DNA from: Mycolicibacterium monacense
GTDB lineage: Bacteria > Actinomycetota > Actinomycetes > Mycobacteriales > Mycobacteriaceae
Direction of reading: 5' to 3'
Length of the DNA: 64,000 nucleotides
NCBI RefSeq assembly: GCF_010731575.1
Contig: NZ_AP022617.1
Coordinates: 5,518,001 to 5,582,000, forward strand
How positions within the stretch are numbered: the stretch's first letter is position 1; every line of letters starts with the position of its first letter. A program made the translations under genes and the position numbers. Below are positions 24,995 through 35,739 of the stretch, in pieces. The notes under the pieces are model-generated. The model saw only the letters and a program-made list of their open reading frames with translations. It had not been told where the DNA came from and ran no database searches.

Positions 24995-27322
24995 TCAACG
25001 GCGACGATCGTCCAGCGCCTGCAGCACCAGACGCAGCACCCGCACCGCGCCCACCTTGTCGAGGGGATCGTTGCCGTTCCCGCATTTGGGTGACTGCACA
25101 CAGGACGGGCAACCGCCCGGGCACTCGCACGCCTCGATGGCGTCGGCGGTGGCCTTCCACCAGGTGCGGATCTGACCGTATCCGCGGGCCGCGAACCCCG
25201 CCCCGCCCGGATAGCCGTCGTAGACGAAGATCGTCGGCAGGCCGTCCTCCGGGCCCACCGCGGTCGACACCCCGCCGATGTCGCCGCGGTCGCAACTGGC
25301 CACCAGGGGCAGCAGTCCGATCGCCGCGTGCTCGGCGGCGTGCAGCGAACCGGGAAACCGCAACGGGTCGATCCCGTTGTCCAGCAACGCCTCCGGGGTG
25401 ATCGTGCACATCGCGGCCATGGTGTCCAGTGTCCGGGTGGGCATGTCGAGTTCGACGAAGTCGATGACCTCGCCGTCGAGCCGGCGGCGCAGATAGCCGA
25501 CCACGGTGTTGGACACCGACACCGGGACCAGGCCGACGGTCACCGCGCCGTAGGACTCCCGCTCCCCGGCGCCGGTCACCGCGATATCGGTGACCTCCCT
25601 GGCGAAGGTGGTGTAGCCGGGGTCTTCGGCGTGAACGAACGCCACGCCGTCCTCGAAGGACAGCGAGTCCACGACGTAGCTCTCCCCCTGGTGCAGGTAC
25701 ACCGCGCCCGGGTGGACCGATGCCGCCGCCTGGCCGGCGTTCGCGCTGCCGAGCATGCGACCGGTGTCGGCCTCGAGGATCGCGATCTGCCCGCCGGTGG
25801 AGCCGCGGATGTCCACGGCGGGATGGGGATCGAGGCCGGGTACGGGGAAGTACCCGTGCGCCCGGCGGCGCAACAGACCGTCGTCGACGAGTGACTCCGC
25901 GACCGTCTCGGCGTCCCACATCCGCACCTCGGAATGGGTGAGCGGCAACTCGGTGGCCGCGCACAGCAATTGCGGCGCAAGCACATACGGGTTCGCCGGA
26001 TCGATCACCACGCGCTCGATCGGCCGGTCCAGCAGGGCCTCCGGATGGTGCACGAGATAGGTGTCGAGGGGGTCGTCGCGGGCGACGAGCACGATCAGCG
26101 CCCCCTGGCCGCGCCGGCCCGAACGCCCCGCCTGCTGCCAGAACGACGTGACCGTACCCGGGAAACCGGCCAGCACCACCGCATCCAGTCCCGCGATGTC
26201 GACGCCGAGTTCCAGTGCGTTGGTGGTGGCCAGACCCCGAAGCCGCCCGTCGGCGAGGGCGCGTTCGAGTTCCCGGCGGTCCTCGGCGAGGTACCCCGCG
26301 CGGTAGGACGCCACCTGCTCGACCAGTTCAGGGGCGACCTCCTCGAGGCGGGCCCGCGCACCGAGCGCAGTGAGTTCGGCCCCGTGGCGGGACCGGACGA
26401 ACGTCAGCGTCCTCGCCCCCTCGGCGATCAGATCGGCCATCACCCGCGCGGCCTCCGCACCCGCGGATCGTCGTACCGGAGCGTCGTTCTCGCCGACCAG
26501 ATCGGTGAGCAGCGCCGGCTCCCACAAAGCCACCGTGCGCGCGCCCTGCGGGGAGCCGTCCTCGGTGACCTCGGTGACCGTCTGGCCGATCAGCTCGGCG
26601 GCGGTGGCGGAGGGTGCGACGGTGGTCGCGCTGGCGAAGACGACCGTGGGGCCGCCCGGATCGGCGGAGTAGCGGGCGCACAGCCGCAGCAGCCGGCGCA
26701 GCACCAGCGCCACGTTGGAGCCGAATATGCCTCGGTAGTAGTGGCATTCGTCGACCACGATGAACTTGAGGTGACGCAGGAACACCGCCCAGCGGGCGTG
26801 GTTGCGCAGCAGCGACAGGTGGATCATGTCCGGGTTGGAGAAGATCCAGCGTGACCGCTCCCTGGCGAACCGTCGGACGTCGACGGGGCTGTCACCGTCG
26901 TACGACGACGGCGCCACGTCGTGCAGGGCGGGGACGGCGTCGGTGAGGGCCTGGGCGGTACGCAGCTGATCGTGGCCCAACGCCTTCGTCGGGGACAGAT
27001 ACAGTGCGCGCGTACGGGGCTCGGACGCCATCGCCGACAGGATCGGCAGTTGGTAGGCCAGTGACTTACCCGACGCCGTCCCGGTGGACAGCACCACGTG
27101 CCTGCCGTCGTGGGCGAGGTCGGCCGCCGCGCGTTGATGCGACCACGGCGTGCGCACGCCCCGATCAACGAACGCCCGCACCACATCTGGGTGGGCCCAC
27201 TGCGGCCACGATTCCGGTTGCCCCGGCCGCGGCGGGAGGTCGGCGACGTGACGCAGCGGATGCTCGTCGGCCACCACCCCCGCCACCGCACAAGACAGCA
27301 GCTCCCGGCCGAAATCTGACAC
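24995..27322 (-). CDS. DECH-box superfamily 2 DNA helicase (SftH/MrfA/Hrq1-like)
   Basis: 775 residues, orthologous to Rv3649. SF2 motifs: STGTASGKS (Walker A, about 79-87), DECH (about 190-193), SATT (about 228) and QQAGRSGRRGQ (motif VI, about 410-420). The C-terminal DUF1998 domain carries a four-cysteine module, CECPGGCPSC...KCGNGNDPLDK (about 725-760), proposed to bind metal. Family members are 3'-to-5' DNA translocases linked to repair of mitomycin-type damage. The conserved linkage to the tad genes is known across actinobacteria but unexplained. GTG at 27322 has GAAGGGCGG upstream. Confidence 0.93.
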   Translation of the reverse strand: MSDFGRELLSCAVAGVVADEHPLRHVADLPPRPGQPESWPQWAHPDVVRAFVDRGVRTPWSHQRAAADLAHDGRHVVLSTGTASGKSLAYQLPILSAMASEPRTRALYLSPTKALGHDQLRTAQALTDAVPALHDVAPSSYDGDSPVDVRRFARERSRWIFSNPDMIHLSLLRNHARWAVFLRHLKFIVVDECHYYRGIFGSNVALVLRRLLRLCARYSADPGGPTVVFASATTVAPSATAAELIGQTVTEVTEDGSPQGARTVALWEPALLTDLVGENDAPVRRSAGAEAARVMADLIAEGARTLTFVRSRHGAELTALGARARLEEVAPELVEQVASYRAGYLAEDRRELERALADGRLRGLATTNALELGVDIAGLDAVVLAGFPGTVTSFWQQAGRSGRRGQGALIVLVARDDPLDTYLVHHPEALLDRPIERVVIDPANPYVLAPQLLCAATELPLTHSEVRMWDAETVAESLVDDGLLRRRAHGYFPVPGLDPHPAVDIRGSTGGQIAILEADTGRMLGSANAGQAAASVHPGAVYLHQGESYVVDSLSFEDGVAFVHAEDPGYTTFAREVTDIAVTGAGERESYGAVTVGLVPVSVSNTVVGYLRRRLDGEVIDFVELDMPTRTLDTMAAMCTITPEALLDNGIDPLRFPGSLHAAEHAAIGLLPLVASCDRGDIGGVSTAVGPEDGLPTIFVYDGYPGGAGFAARGYGQIRTWWKATADAIEACECPGGCPSCVQSPKCGNGNDPLDKVGAVRVLRLVLQALDDRRR

Positions 27323-27437
27323 TGCCCGCCCTTCCGAAACATGCCCGTAACGGTGCGCCGCGCCGTCGGTGTCGGTGCACAGGTGAATTGTTCCCCAAGG
27401 AACGGCGCTGAGACTGTCGCACCAGCCCCGAACGTGG

Positions 27438-27630
27438 TTGACTTAGCGCGGTCGCAGCTTCTGTGTTCGTGTACTCGCACTCGCAGGATCGACGTTGCGA
27501 TCGCGGTTCCTGCGAGGGTTGTAGGTCGGGTCGAGTTCCGACGACTCCACGAAGGATGGCGGTCGGAACGGGCCCGGTGTACCGAAACGGTGGACCGCAC
27601 CCGGAGAAGAAGAAAAGGAAACAACAGGAA
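27438..27630 (+). promoter_or_regulatory. cspA promoter and long 5' leader
   Basis: The 308-base gap between the helicase and cspA contains a TTGACT -35 box at 27438-27443. The matching -10 about 17 bases later (CTGTGT) is weak. If correct, the transcript has a leader of about 160 bases, as is typical for cold-shock genes whose leader refolds with temperature. AAGGAA at 27615-27620 is the ribosome binding site. No riboswitch motif is recognised. Confidence 0.4.
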
Positions 27631-27834
27631 ATGCCACAGGGAACTGTGAAGTGGTTCAACGCGGAGAAGGGGTTCGGTTTCATCGCCCCCGAGGACGGCT
27701 CCGCAGACGTGTTTGTCCACTACACGGAGATTCAGGGCAGCGGCTTCCGCACCCTGGAGGAGAACCAGAAGGTCGAGTTCGAGGTCGGCCAGAGCCCCAA
27801 GGGGCCGCAAGCTACGGGTGTGCGCACCATCTAG
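27631..27834 (+). CDS. cspA: Cold-shock protein CspA
   Basis: 67-residue single cold-shock domain, orthologous to Rv3648c. The RNA-binding motifs RNP1 (KGFGFI, about 13-18) and RNP2 (VFVHY, about 27-31) are intact. It binds single-stranded RNA/DNA as a chaperone and transcription antiterminator. The gene is monocistronic: it has its own leader and a strong terminator 17 bases after the stop. Confidence 0.97.
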   Translation: MPQGTVKWFNAEKGFGFIAPEDGSADVFVHYTEIQGSGFRTLEENQKVEFEVGQSPKGPQATGVRTI

Positions 27835-27850
27835 TACAGCGAGCCTGAAG

Positions 27851-27896
27851 AAACACCCCCGCAGATCCGCGCAAACGGACCCGCGGGGGTGTTTTC
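27851..27896 (+). terminator. Intrinsic terminator of cspA
   Basis: AAACACCCCCGC (27851-27862) pairs with GCGGGGGTGTTTT (27883-27895), with an inner TCCG/CGGA pairing, followed by TTTTCGTT. This is a strong 12-base-pair stem. Confidence 0.88.
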
Positions 27897-27969
27897 GTTC
27901 TCGGTACCGGCGGTCGCGCCTGCCGCGGGGCACTCCACGACGGGCGCTCCGCTGGCTTACTGTCGTTTC

Positions 27970-28563
27970 GTGAGCCAGCTGTCCTTCTTCTCGGCGGAGG
28001 CGGTACCACCCGCGGTCGCCGACCTCACCGGGTTGCTCGCTGCGCCCGGTCAGGTGGTGCTGGTCGGCAGCGGCCGTGAGCAGGGTGCGCGGCTGTCGGT
28101 CGTCGTGGAGGACCTGTGGCGCGCGGAGGCGCTCGCCGAGATGATCACCGACGCGGGTCTGGGTGCGGAGATCTCACGCACCGACGAGAACACCCCGCTG
28201 GTGCGCACGGCCGTGGAGCCGCGGCTCGTCGCGATCGCCGCTGAATGGACCCGTGGCGCGGTCAAGACGGTGCCCCCGCAGTGGCTGCCCGGGCCCCGCG
28301 AATTGCGGGCGTGGACGTTGGCGTCAGGCACCAGGGAACCCAACGGCTACCTGCTCGGGTTGGATCCGCACGCCCCGGACACCCACTCGCCGCTGGCGTC
28401 GGCGATGATGCGCATCGGAATCGCCCCGACCCTGATCGGCACCAGAGGTTCCCGTCCGGCGTTGCGGATCAGTGGTCGACGACGGCTGACACGCCTGGTA
28501 GAGACGGTGGGGGAACCCCCGCAAGACGTCGCGGCGTTGTCCCATTGGCCCAGCACTCCGTGA
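27970..28563 (+). CDS. Conserved protein (Rv3647c-like)
   Basis: 197 residues starting VSQLSFFSAEAVPPAV at GTG 27970, the conserved N-terminus; the longer frame from 27889 overlaps the cspA terminator and is rejected. It is a soluble alpha/beta protein with a W-rich segment (WLPGPRELRAWTLASG) and a C-terminal basic GRRRLTRLVE helix. It is always next to topA in mycobacteria. No catalytic motif is recognised and the function is unknown. Confidence 0.82.
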   Translation: MSQLSFFSAEAVPPAVADLTGLLAAPGQVVLVGSGREQGARLSVVVEDLWRAEALAEMITDAGLGAEISRTDENTPLVRTAVEPRLVAIAAEWTRGAVKTVPPQWLPGPRELRAWTLASGTREPNGYLLGLDPHAPDTHSPLASAMMRIGIAPTLIGTRGSRPALRISGRRRLTRLVETVGEPPQDVAALSHWPSTP

Positions 28564-28682
28564 CCGGTGACGAAGGGGTCAGTTTGCGTCGGTCAGCGTA
28601 GGGTGCGAAATTGTCAGGTGCTGACAGGCGCCGACAAGCATCCGGTGCCGGATGGCGAATGAAGAATTGGAGCAGGATCCAG

Positions 28683-31532
<2,850 letters not shown>

Positions 31533-31535
31533 TTC

Positions 31536-33122
31536 TCAGCGCGACAGATCGCTGATCTCGCGCGGCGACATCAGGTTCACCGGGCGGGCCAACTGGGTCG
31601 GCGCGATGCGGCCGCGCAGTTCGACGGTCTCACCGACGTCCCAGCACAGCGCCTCGGCGTCGAGCGCGCCGCTCACCGCGATCGCCGACGCCAGGACGTG
31701 GCCGGGTTCGAGTTTGGCGAGTTCGGTCAGCCGCGCGGCCTCGTTGACCGGGTCGCCGATCACGGTGTACTCGAAACGGGCCTGGGCGCCGATGTGGCCG
31801 GCGATCGCGCGCCCCGCCGACACCCCGATGCCGAATTCGGTCTGGCCGAGGACCTTGATGAGCTCGTCGTGCAGTTCACGAGAGGCCGCCAACGCCGCAC
31901 CGCACGCGTCCGGATGCTCGATCGGCGCGCCGAAGATGGCCAGTGCCGCGTCGCCCTGGAATTTGTTGACGAACCCGCCGTGGCGGTTGACGGTGTCGAC
32001 GACCACCCGGAAGAAGTCGTTGAGCAGGTTGACCACGTCGGCCGCCGGGATCGTCGAGGCGAGCTGAGTGGAACCGACCAGATCGACGAACAGGACGGCC
32101 ACGTCGCGCTCCTGGCCGCCGAGTTCGGTGCCGCGTTCCAGTGCCCGGCGCGCGACGTCCTCGCCGACGTAACGGCCGAACAGGTCGCGCAACCGCTGCC
32201 GTTCGGACAGGTCGCGGACCATGTCGTTGAATCCGGCCTGCAGCAGGCCCAGCTCGCTGGCGTCGTAGATCTGCATGTGGGCGTTGTAGTTGCCGCGCTG
32301 CACCTCACCGAGCGCCCAGCGCAACTGGCGCAGCGGATCGGCGATCGACATGGCCACCAGGACGGTGCCGGCCAGCCCGATCACCAGTGCGGCGATGGCC
32401 AGCAGCAGAATCGGCATGGTGAGCCGGTCCGCGGGCGCCTCGAGGATGTCGAACTGGCTGGCCACCAGCGCGAGCACGATGGCCAGCACCGGCACACCCG
32501 TGGACAACACCCAGGTGAGAACCTGGCGCAGAACGACGCCGGGGGCGCGGAAATTCTCCGGGACGCCGCCGCGCAGGGCGGCCACGGCGACCGGGCGCAG
32601 CACCCGCTCGGACTGCAGGTAGCCGATGATCGCGGTGGCCGTCGCGCCCAGCGCGGTGGCGACGGCGACGACCGGCGCGGACTTACTGGCCACCGGCCAA
32701 CTCGCGACGATGAACACGATCGAGCCCAGGCACCAGTTCGCGACGCTGATGACGGTCCGATAGAAGGGCATGCGCAGGGCACGCGCCCGGGCCAGGTCGG
32801 TGGTGCTGGTGTCACCGTCCGCCAGCAGCGTGTCCCGCCGCTGCCACCGGATGACGGGGATGAGCAGCCGCAGGCTCAGATACGCGCCGACGGTGAACGA
32901 GACGAACAGGTAGCCCAGGAAGATCGCGAGGTTGAACGCGGGCAGGTCCTGGAGTTGGACGCGGTCCTCGGGCGGCAGGCCGAACCGCAGGAAGCCGAGG
33001 ACGAACAATGCGCCGATGATGTCGGCCTGCAACATGCCCAGCGTGAAGACCGGCCACGGCGTGCGCGCGACCCACCGGACGAATGCGCTGATTCGCCCGA
33101 TCGGTATCGCCTCCGAAGCCAC
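31536..33122 (-). CDS. Membrane class III adenylyl cyclase with HAMP (Rv3645-like)
   Basis: 528 residues. Six predicted membrane helices (about 25-50, 63-88, 118-140, 148-168, 205-222, 235-258) are followed by a HAMP domain (about 260-312) and a C-terminal cyclase domain (about 335-510). Metal aspartates are in FVDLVGST and KFQGD. The transition-state Asn/Arg are in IGDPVNEAAR. The Lys (KFQGD) and Asp (VIGD) that select adenine are present, so ATP is the expected substrate. It could supply cAMP to Crp. The start is GTG at 33122. Confidence 0.93.
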   Translation of the reverse strand: MASEAIPIGRISAFVRWVARTPWPVFTLGMLQADIIGALFVLGFLRFGLPPEDRVQLQDLPAFNLAIFLGYLFVSFTVGAYLSLRLLIPVIRWQRRDTLLADGDTSTTDLARARALRMPFYRTVISVANWCLGSIVFIVASWPVASKSAPVVAVATALGATATAIIGYLQSERVLRPVAVAALRGGVPENFRAPGVVLRQVLTWVLSTGVPVLAIVLALVASQFDILEAPADRLTMPILLLAIAALVIGLAGTVLVAMSIADPLRQLRWALGEVQRGNYNAHMQIYDASELGLLQAGFNDMVRDLSERQRLRDLFGRYVGEDVARRALERGTELGGQERDVAVLFVDLVGSTQLASTIPAADVVNLLNDFFRVVVDTVNRHGGFVNKFQGDAALAIFGAPIEHPDACGAALAASRELHDELIKVLGQTEFGIGVSAGRAIAGHIGAQARFEYTVIGDPVNEAARLTELAKLEPGHVLASAIAVSGALDAEALCWDVGETVELRGRIAPTQLARPVNLMSPREISDLSR

Positions 33123-33203
33123 CCGTTTACCGTATCGGGCGAAGGTGACCTTGAGCGCCGCTGTCAGCCAGTTGTGTCGGTCTGACCACTACTGTTGGCG
33201 GTG

Positions 33204-34412
33204 ATGGCCGGAGTTTTTTCCCGTTTGGTGGGTCAACACGCTGTTGAGGCGGAGTTGGTGGGTGCCGCACAGGCGGCCCGTGGTGATGCCGCTCACAGTG
33301 CCTCGGCGACGGGGACCATGACACATGCGTGGCTGATCACGGGTCCGCCCGGGTCCGGGAGGTCGATCGCGGCGCTGTGTTTCGCCGCAGCGCTGCAGTG
33401 CACCTCCGAGGGGGTCCCCGGCTGTGGGGATTGCCGGGCGTGCACCACGACGATGGCCGGTACGCATGCCGATGTTCGCCGGATCATCCCCGAGGGGCTG
33501 TCGATCGGTGTCGACGAGATGCGTTCCATCGTGCAGATCGCCTCGCGGCGGCCGGGGACCGGCCGGTGGCAGATCGTGGTCGTCGAGGACGCCGACCGAC
33601 TCACCGAGGGTGCGGCGAACGCGCTGCTGAAGGTGGTCGAGGAGCCGCCGCCGTCGACGGTGTTCCTGTTGTGTGCGCCGTCGGTGGACCCTGAGGACAT
33701 CGCGATCACGCTGCGGTCGCGCTGTCGGCACGTCGCGCTGGTGACGCCGTCGGTGGATGCGATCACCCAGGTGCTCATCGAGGGTGACGGCATGTCGGAG
33801 GAGGAGGCCCGCTGGGCGGCGTCGGTGAGCGGCGGGCACGTCGGCCGGGCGCGCCGGCTGGTGGTCGACGAGCAGGCGCGTGACCGGCGCAAGCGGGCGC
33901 TGAGTCTGGCGCGCGACGCGGCCACCCCGTCGCGGGCCTACGCCGCGGCCGAGGAGTTGGTGGCCTCGGCGGAGGCCGAGGCCAAGGCGTTGACCGTGGA
34001 CCGCAACGAGACCGAGGCCGAGGAACTCCGCACGGCACTGGGAGCTGGCGGTACCGGGAAGGGCACCGCGGGCACCATGCGCGGCGCGACCGGGGCGATC
34101 AGGGATCTGGAGAAGCGGCAGAAGTCGCGCCAGACGCGTGCGTCGCGCGATGCGCTCGACCGGGCGCTGATCGATCTGGCCACCTACTTCCGGGATGCGC
34201 TGCTGGTGTCATCGGGGGCGGGGCATGTGCAGGCCAACCATCCGGACATGGCGGAGAAGGTCGCCGCGCTGGCGGCGCATGCGCCCCCGGAGAAGCTGCT
34301 GCGCTGCATCGAGGCGGTGCTGGAGTGCCGCGAGGCGCTGGCGGTCAACGTCAAGCCGAAGTTCGCGGTCGATGCGATGGTGGCCACCGTCGGACAGGCG
34401 TTGCGGGACTGA
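33204..34412 (+). CDS. holB: DNA polymerase III delta prime subunit (HolB/DnaX-like)
   Basis: 402-residue clamp-loader subunit, orthologous to Rv3644c. The AAA+ P-loop reads GPPGSGRS (47-54), with Arg53 where ATPases have Lys, consistent with the inactive stator role of delta prime. The zinc module is C66, C74, C77 and C80. The sensor region LLKVVEEPP (about 138-146) and SRC are present, with SRC in place of the delta-prime SRxC/arginine-finger area. ATG at 33204 is preferred over in-frame TTG 33195 and GTG 33201. An insertion of charged and Gly-rich sequence (about 265-310) precedes the C-terminal collar. Confidence 0.92.
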   Translation: MAGVFSRLVGQHAVEAELVGAAQAARGDAAHSASATGTMTHAWLITGPPGSGRSIAALCFAAALQCTSEGVPGCGDCRACTTTMAGTHADVRRIIPEGLSIGVDEMRSIVQIASRRPGTGRWQIVVVEDADRLTEGAANALLKVVEEPPPSTVFLLCAPSVDPEDIAITLRSRCRHVALVTPSVDAITQVLIEGDGMSEEEARWAASVSGGHVGRARRLVVDEQARDRRKRALSLARDAATPSRAYAAAEELVASAEAEAKALTVDRNETEAEELRTALGAGGTGKGTAGTMRGATGAIRDLEKRQKSRQTRASRDALDRALIDLATYFRDALLVSSGAGHVQANHPDMAEKVAALAAHAPPEKLLRCIEAVLECREALAVNVKPKFAVDAMVATVGQALRD

Positions 34413-34424
34413 CTGCGGGCGTTT

Positions 34425-34453
34425 TTGGCGACCGGTGGGCGCTGCCGTAGACT
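34425..34453 (+). promoter_or_regulatory. Promoter of tRNA-Thr
   Basis: TTGGCG (34425-34430), a 17-base spacer, then TAGACT (34448-34453). Transcription should start near 34460, giving a leader of about 45 bases that includes the GCTTGC/GCAAGC hairpin before the mature tRNA. Confidence 0.75.
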
Positions 34454-34473
34454 CGTGCCGCCCGGTCTCGGGA

Positions 34474-34499
34474 GCTTGCTCCTCGCAAGCGCTCGTCGG
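34474..34499. repeat. Short dispersed repeat, type 2, copy 2 (tRNA-Thr leader)
   Basis: GCTTG, CTCCTC, GCAAGCGCTCGTCGG, matching 5265-5296 apart from a shorter centre. Here GCTTGC and GCAAGC form a small hairpin just ahead of the tRNA, possibly a processing or structural element. Confidence 0.45.
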
Positions 34500-34506
34500 C
34501 CGGCAC

Positions 34507-34579
34507 GCCGCCTTAGCTCAGTCGGTAGAGCGATTCACTCGTAATGAATAGGTCAGGAGTTCGATTCTCCTAGGCGGCT
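34507..34579 (+). tRNA. tRNA-Thr (anticodon CGT)
   Basis: A 73-base cloverleaf. The acceptor GCCGCCT (34507-34513) pairs with AGGCGGC (34572-34578), with discriminator T at 34579. The D-loop is GCTCAGTCGGTAGAGC. The anticodon stem ATTCA/TGAAT surrounds loop CTCGTAA with anticodon CGT at 34540-34542. The T-arm has TTCGATTC. CCA is not encoded. It reads ACG codons. Confidence 0.97.
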
Positions 34580-34596
34580 CTCTTTTTACGCCGAGC

Positions 34597-34644
34597 GCAC
34601 GGTTGTTGACGCGCCTACTCGGTGTTTGCGTACGACAACCGTGC
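34597..34644. terminator. Inverted repeat between tRNA-Thr and the decarboxylase-like gene
   Basis: GCACGGTTGT (34597-34606) and ACAACCGTGC (34635-34644) form a 10-base perfect stem with a 28-base loop, lying between convergent transcripts. A run CTCTTTTT directly after the tRNA (34580-34587) may end the tRNA transcript on its own. Confidence 0.5.
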
Positions 34645-34653
34645 AGTCAGTGC

Positions 34654-35025
34654 TCAAGCCCCTTCCAACACCTCGCGGGCCGCGGTCAATGCCGAGTTGG
34701 CGTTGGGGAACCCGGCGTAGCCGCTGGCGTGATAGATGACCTCGGCGATCTCGTCTTCGGTGAGGCCGTTGTTGAGGCCGATCTTCACGTGGGCCTTGAA
34801 CTCGTCGGTGGCGCGCAGGGCGATGAGGATGCCCATGGTGACGAGGCTGCGGTCGCGGCGGCTGAGACCCTCTCGCGTCCAGAGGCGGCCGAAGATGCTG
34901 TCGACACCGATCTCGATGAGCTCGGCGCCGAAGCGGCCGTCCTCGGTGAAGTCGGTGCCCTCGGGGATTTGGCCGCCGAGGAGTTCACGGAGGACCTGGA
35001 GACCCTGTTCGCGCGTGTCAGTCAT
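34654..35025 (-). CDS. Carboxymuconolactone decarboxylase-family protein
   Basis: 123 residues of the CMD/AhpD-like all-helical fold, closest to PcaC (gamma-carboxymuconolactone decarboxylase). LVTMGILIALRATDEFKAHVKIGLNNGLTEDEIAEVIYH (about 61-99) carries the family Glu and His. No CxxC is present, so it is not a peroxidase-type AhpD. No protocatechuate genes lie nearby, so the substrate is uncertain. It is the first gene after the break in conserved synteny at tRNA-Thr. Confidence 0.88.
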   Translation of the reverse strand: MTDTREQGLQVLRELLGGQIPEGTDFTEDGRFGAELIEIGVDSIFGRLWTREGLSRRDRSLVTMGILIALRATDEFKAHVKIGLNNGLTEDEIAEVIYHASGYAGFPNANSALTAAREVLEGA

Positions 35026-35044
35026 GGGCTACAGGGTGACACGG

Positions 35045-35731
35045 CTATTTCGGAGCCGCGGAAGTCGGCCGGGGCGGCTCCTGAACGAAGGGCTCGGGCT
35101 TGAAGGGATCGCACACCGCGGCGACCTGGTCGGGAGTCAGATCGGTGAGAACGCCGGAATCCATGAGCAGCCAGCGCGGTCCTGATGGTGTCGAGCCGTC
35201 GGCCGCCGGCTGTGCGGTCCACTTCACTCGCGGACGCCACAGTGACTCTTCGACAGGGGTCGGCTTGACGAGGGTGCCGTCTTCCTTCATGGCGTAGAGA
35301 CCTGGAGTGTCATAGAGACAGATCGAGACCTCGACATCTTCGCCAGGCAGTACCCGAGCCGCCACCGCGCGGTGCAATGCCGCGCCTGTCTGCCCGGCGT
35401 AAGTGTCCGGGATTCGAATCCGCGGTCCATCTGCCTGCGATGCGATTCTGCTGCGGTATCTCTGGTAGAGCGCTTCCTCGTCGGGATCGTTGCTCAGCCG
35501 CTCATCGACTGACATCTGGAGGGCGAATCTGGCAGCGTCGTCGAGGGGGGGCTCGAGCGGCACAGCCACGTCGGTCCGAATCTCAAACGGCGGGTAGGGA
35601 AATGGAGGCGGTGTCGACGTGGACGTTTCGGTCGATCCGCCGTTGCCTGTCTGGCAAGCTCCCATGGGCAGCGTCAGCAGGCCGGCTGAGATGAGAACCG
35701 CTACTCGAGTCAAGATCGTGCGCTCGGTCAT
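35045..35731 (-). CDS. Putative lipoprotein paired with the EspA/EspE-like gene
   Basis: 228 residues. A basic N-terminus, a hydrophobic core (VAVLISAGLLTLP) and the lipobox-like MGAC indicate lipidation at Cys26. A Ser/Thr/Pro linker precedes a soluble domain with YAGQTGAALHRAVAARVLPGEDVEVSICLYD and two further cysteines. It begins 8 bases after the stop of the large EspA/EspE-like gene, so they are surely cotranscribed. Base composition is visibly less GC-rich than the neighbours. I do not recognise the domain. A surface partner, chaperone or immunity role for the upstream product is possible but unproven. Confidence 0.75.
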   Translation of the reverse strand: MTERTILTRVAVLISAGLLTLPMGACQTGNGGSTETSTSTPPPFPYPPFEIRTDVAVPLEPPLDDAARFALQMSVDERLSNDPDEEALYQRYRSRIASQADGPRIRIPDTYAGQTGAALHRAVAARVLPGEDVEVSICLYDTPGLYAMKEDGTLVKPTPVEESLWRPRVKWTAQPAADGSTPSGPRWLLMDSGVLTDLTPDQVAAVCDPFKPEPFVQEPPRPTSAAPK

Positions 35732-35739
35732 GCTGAATC

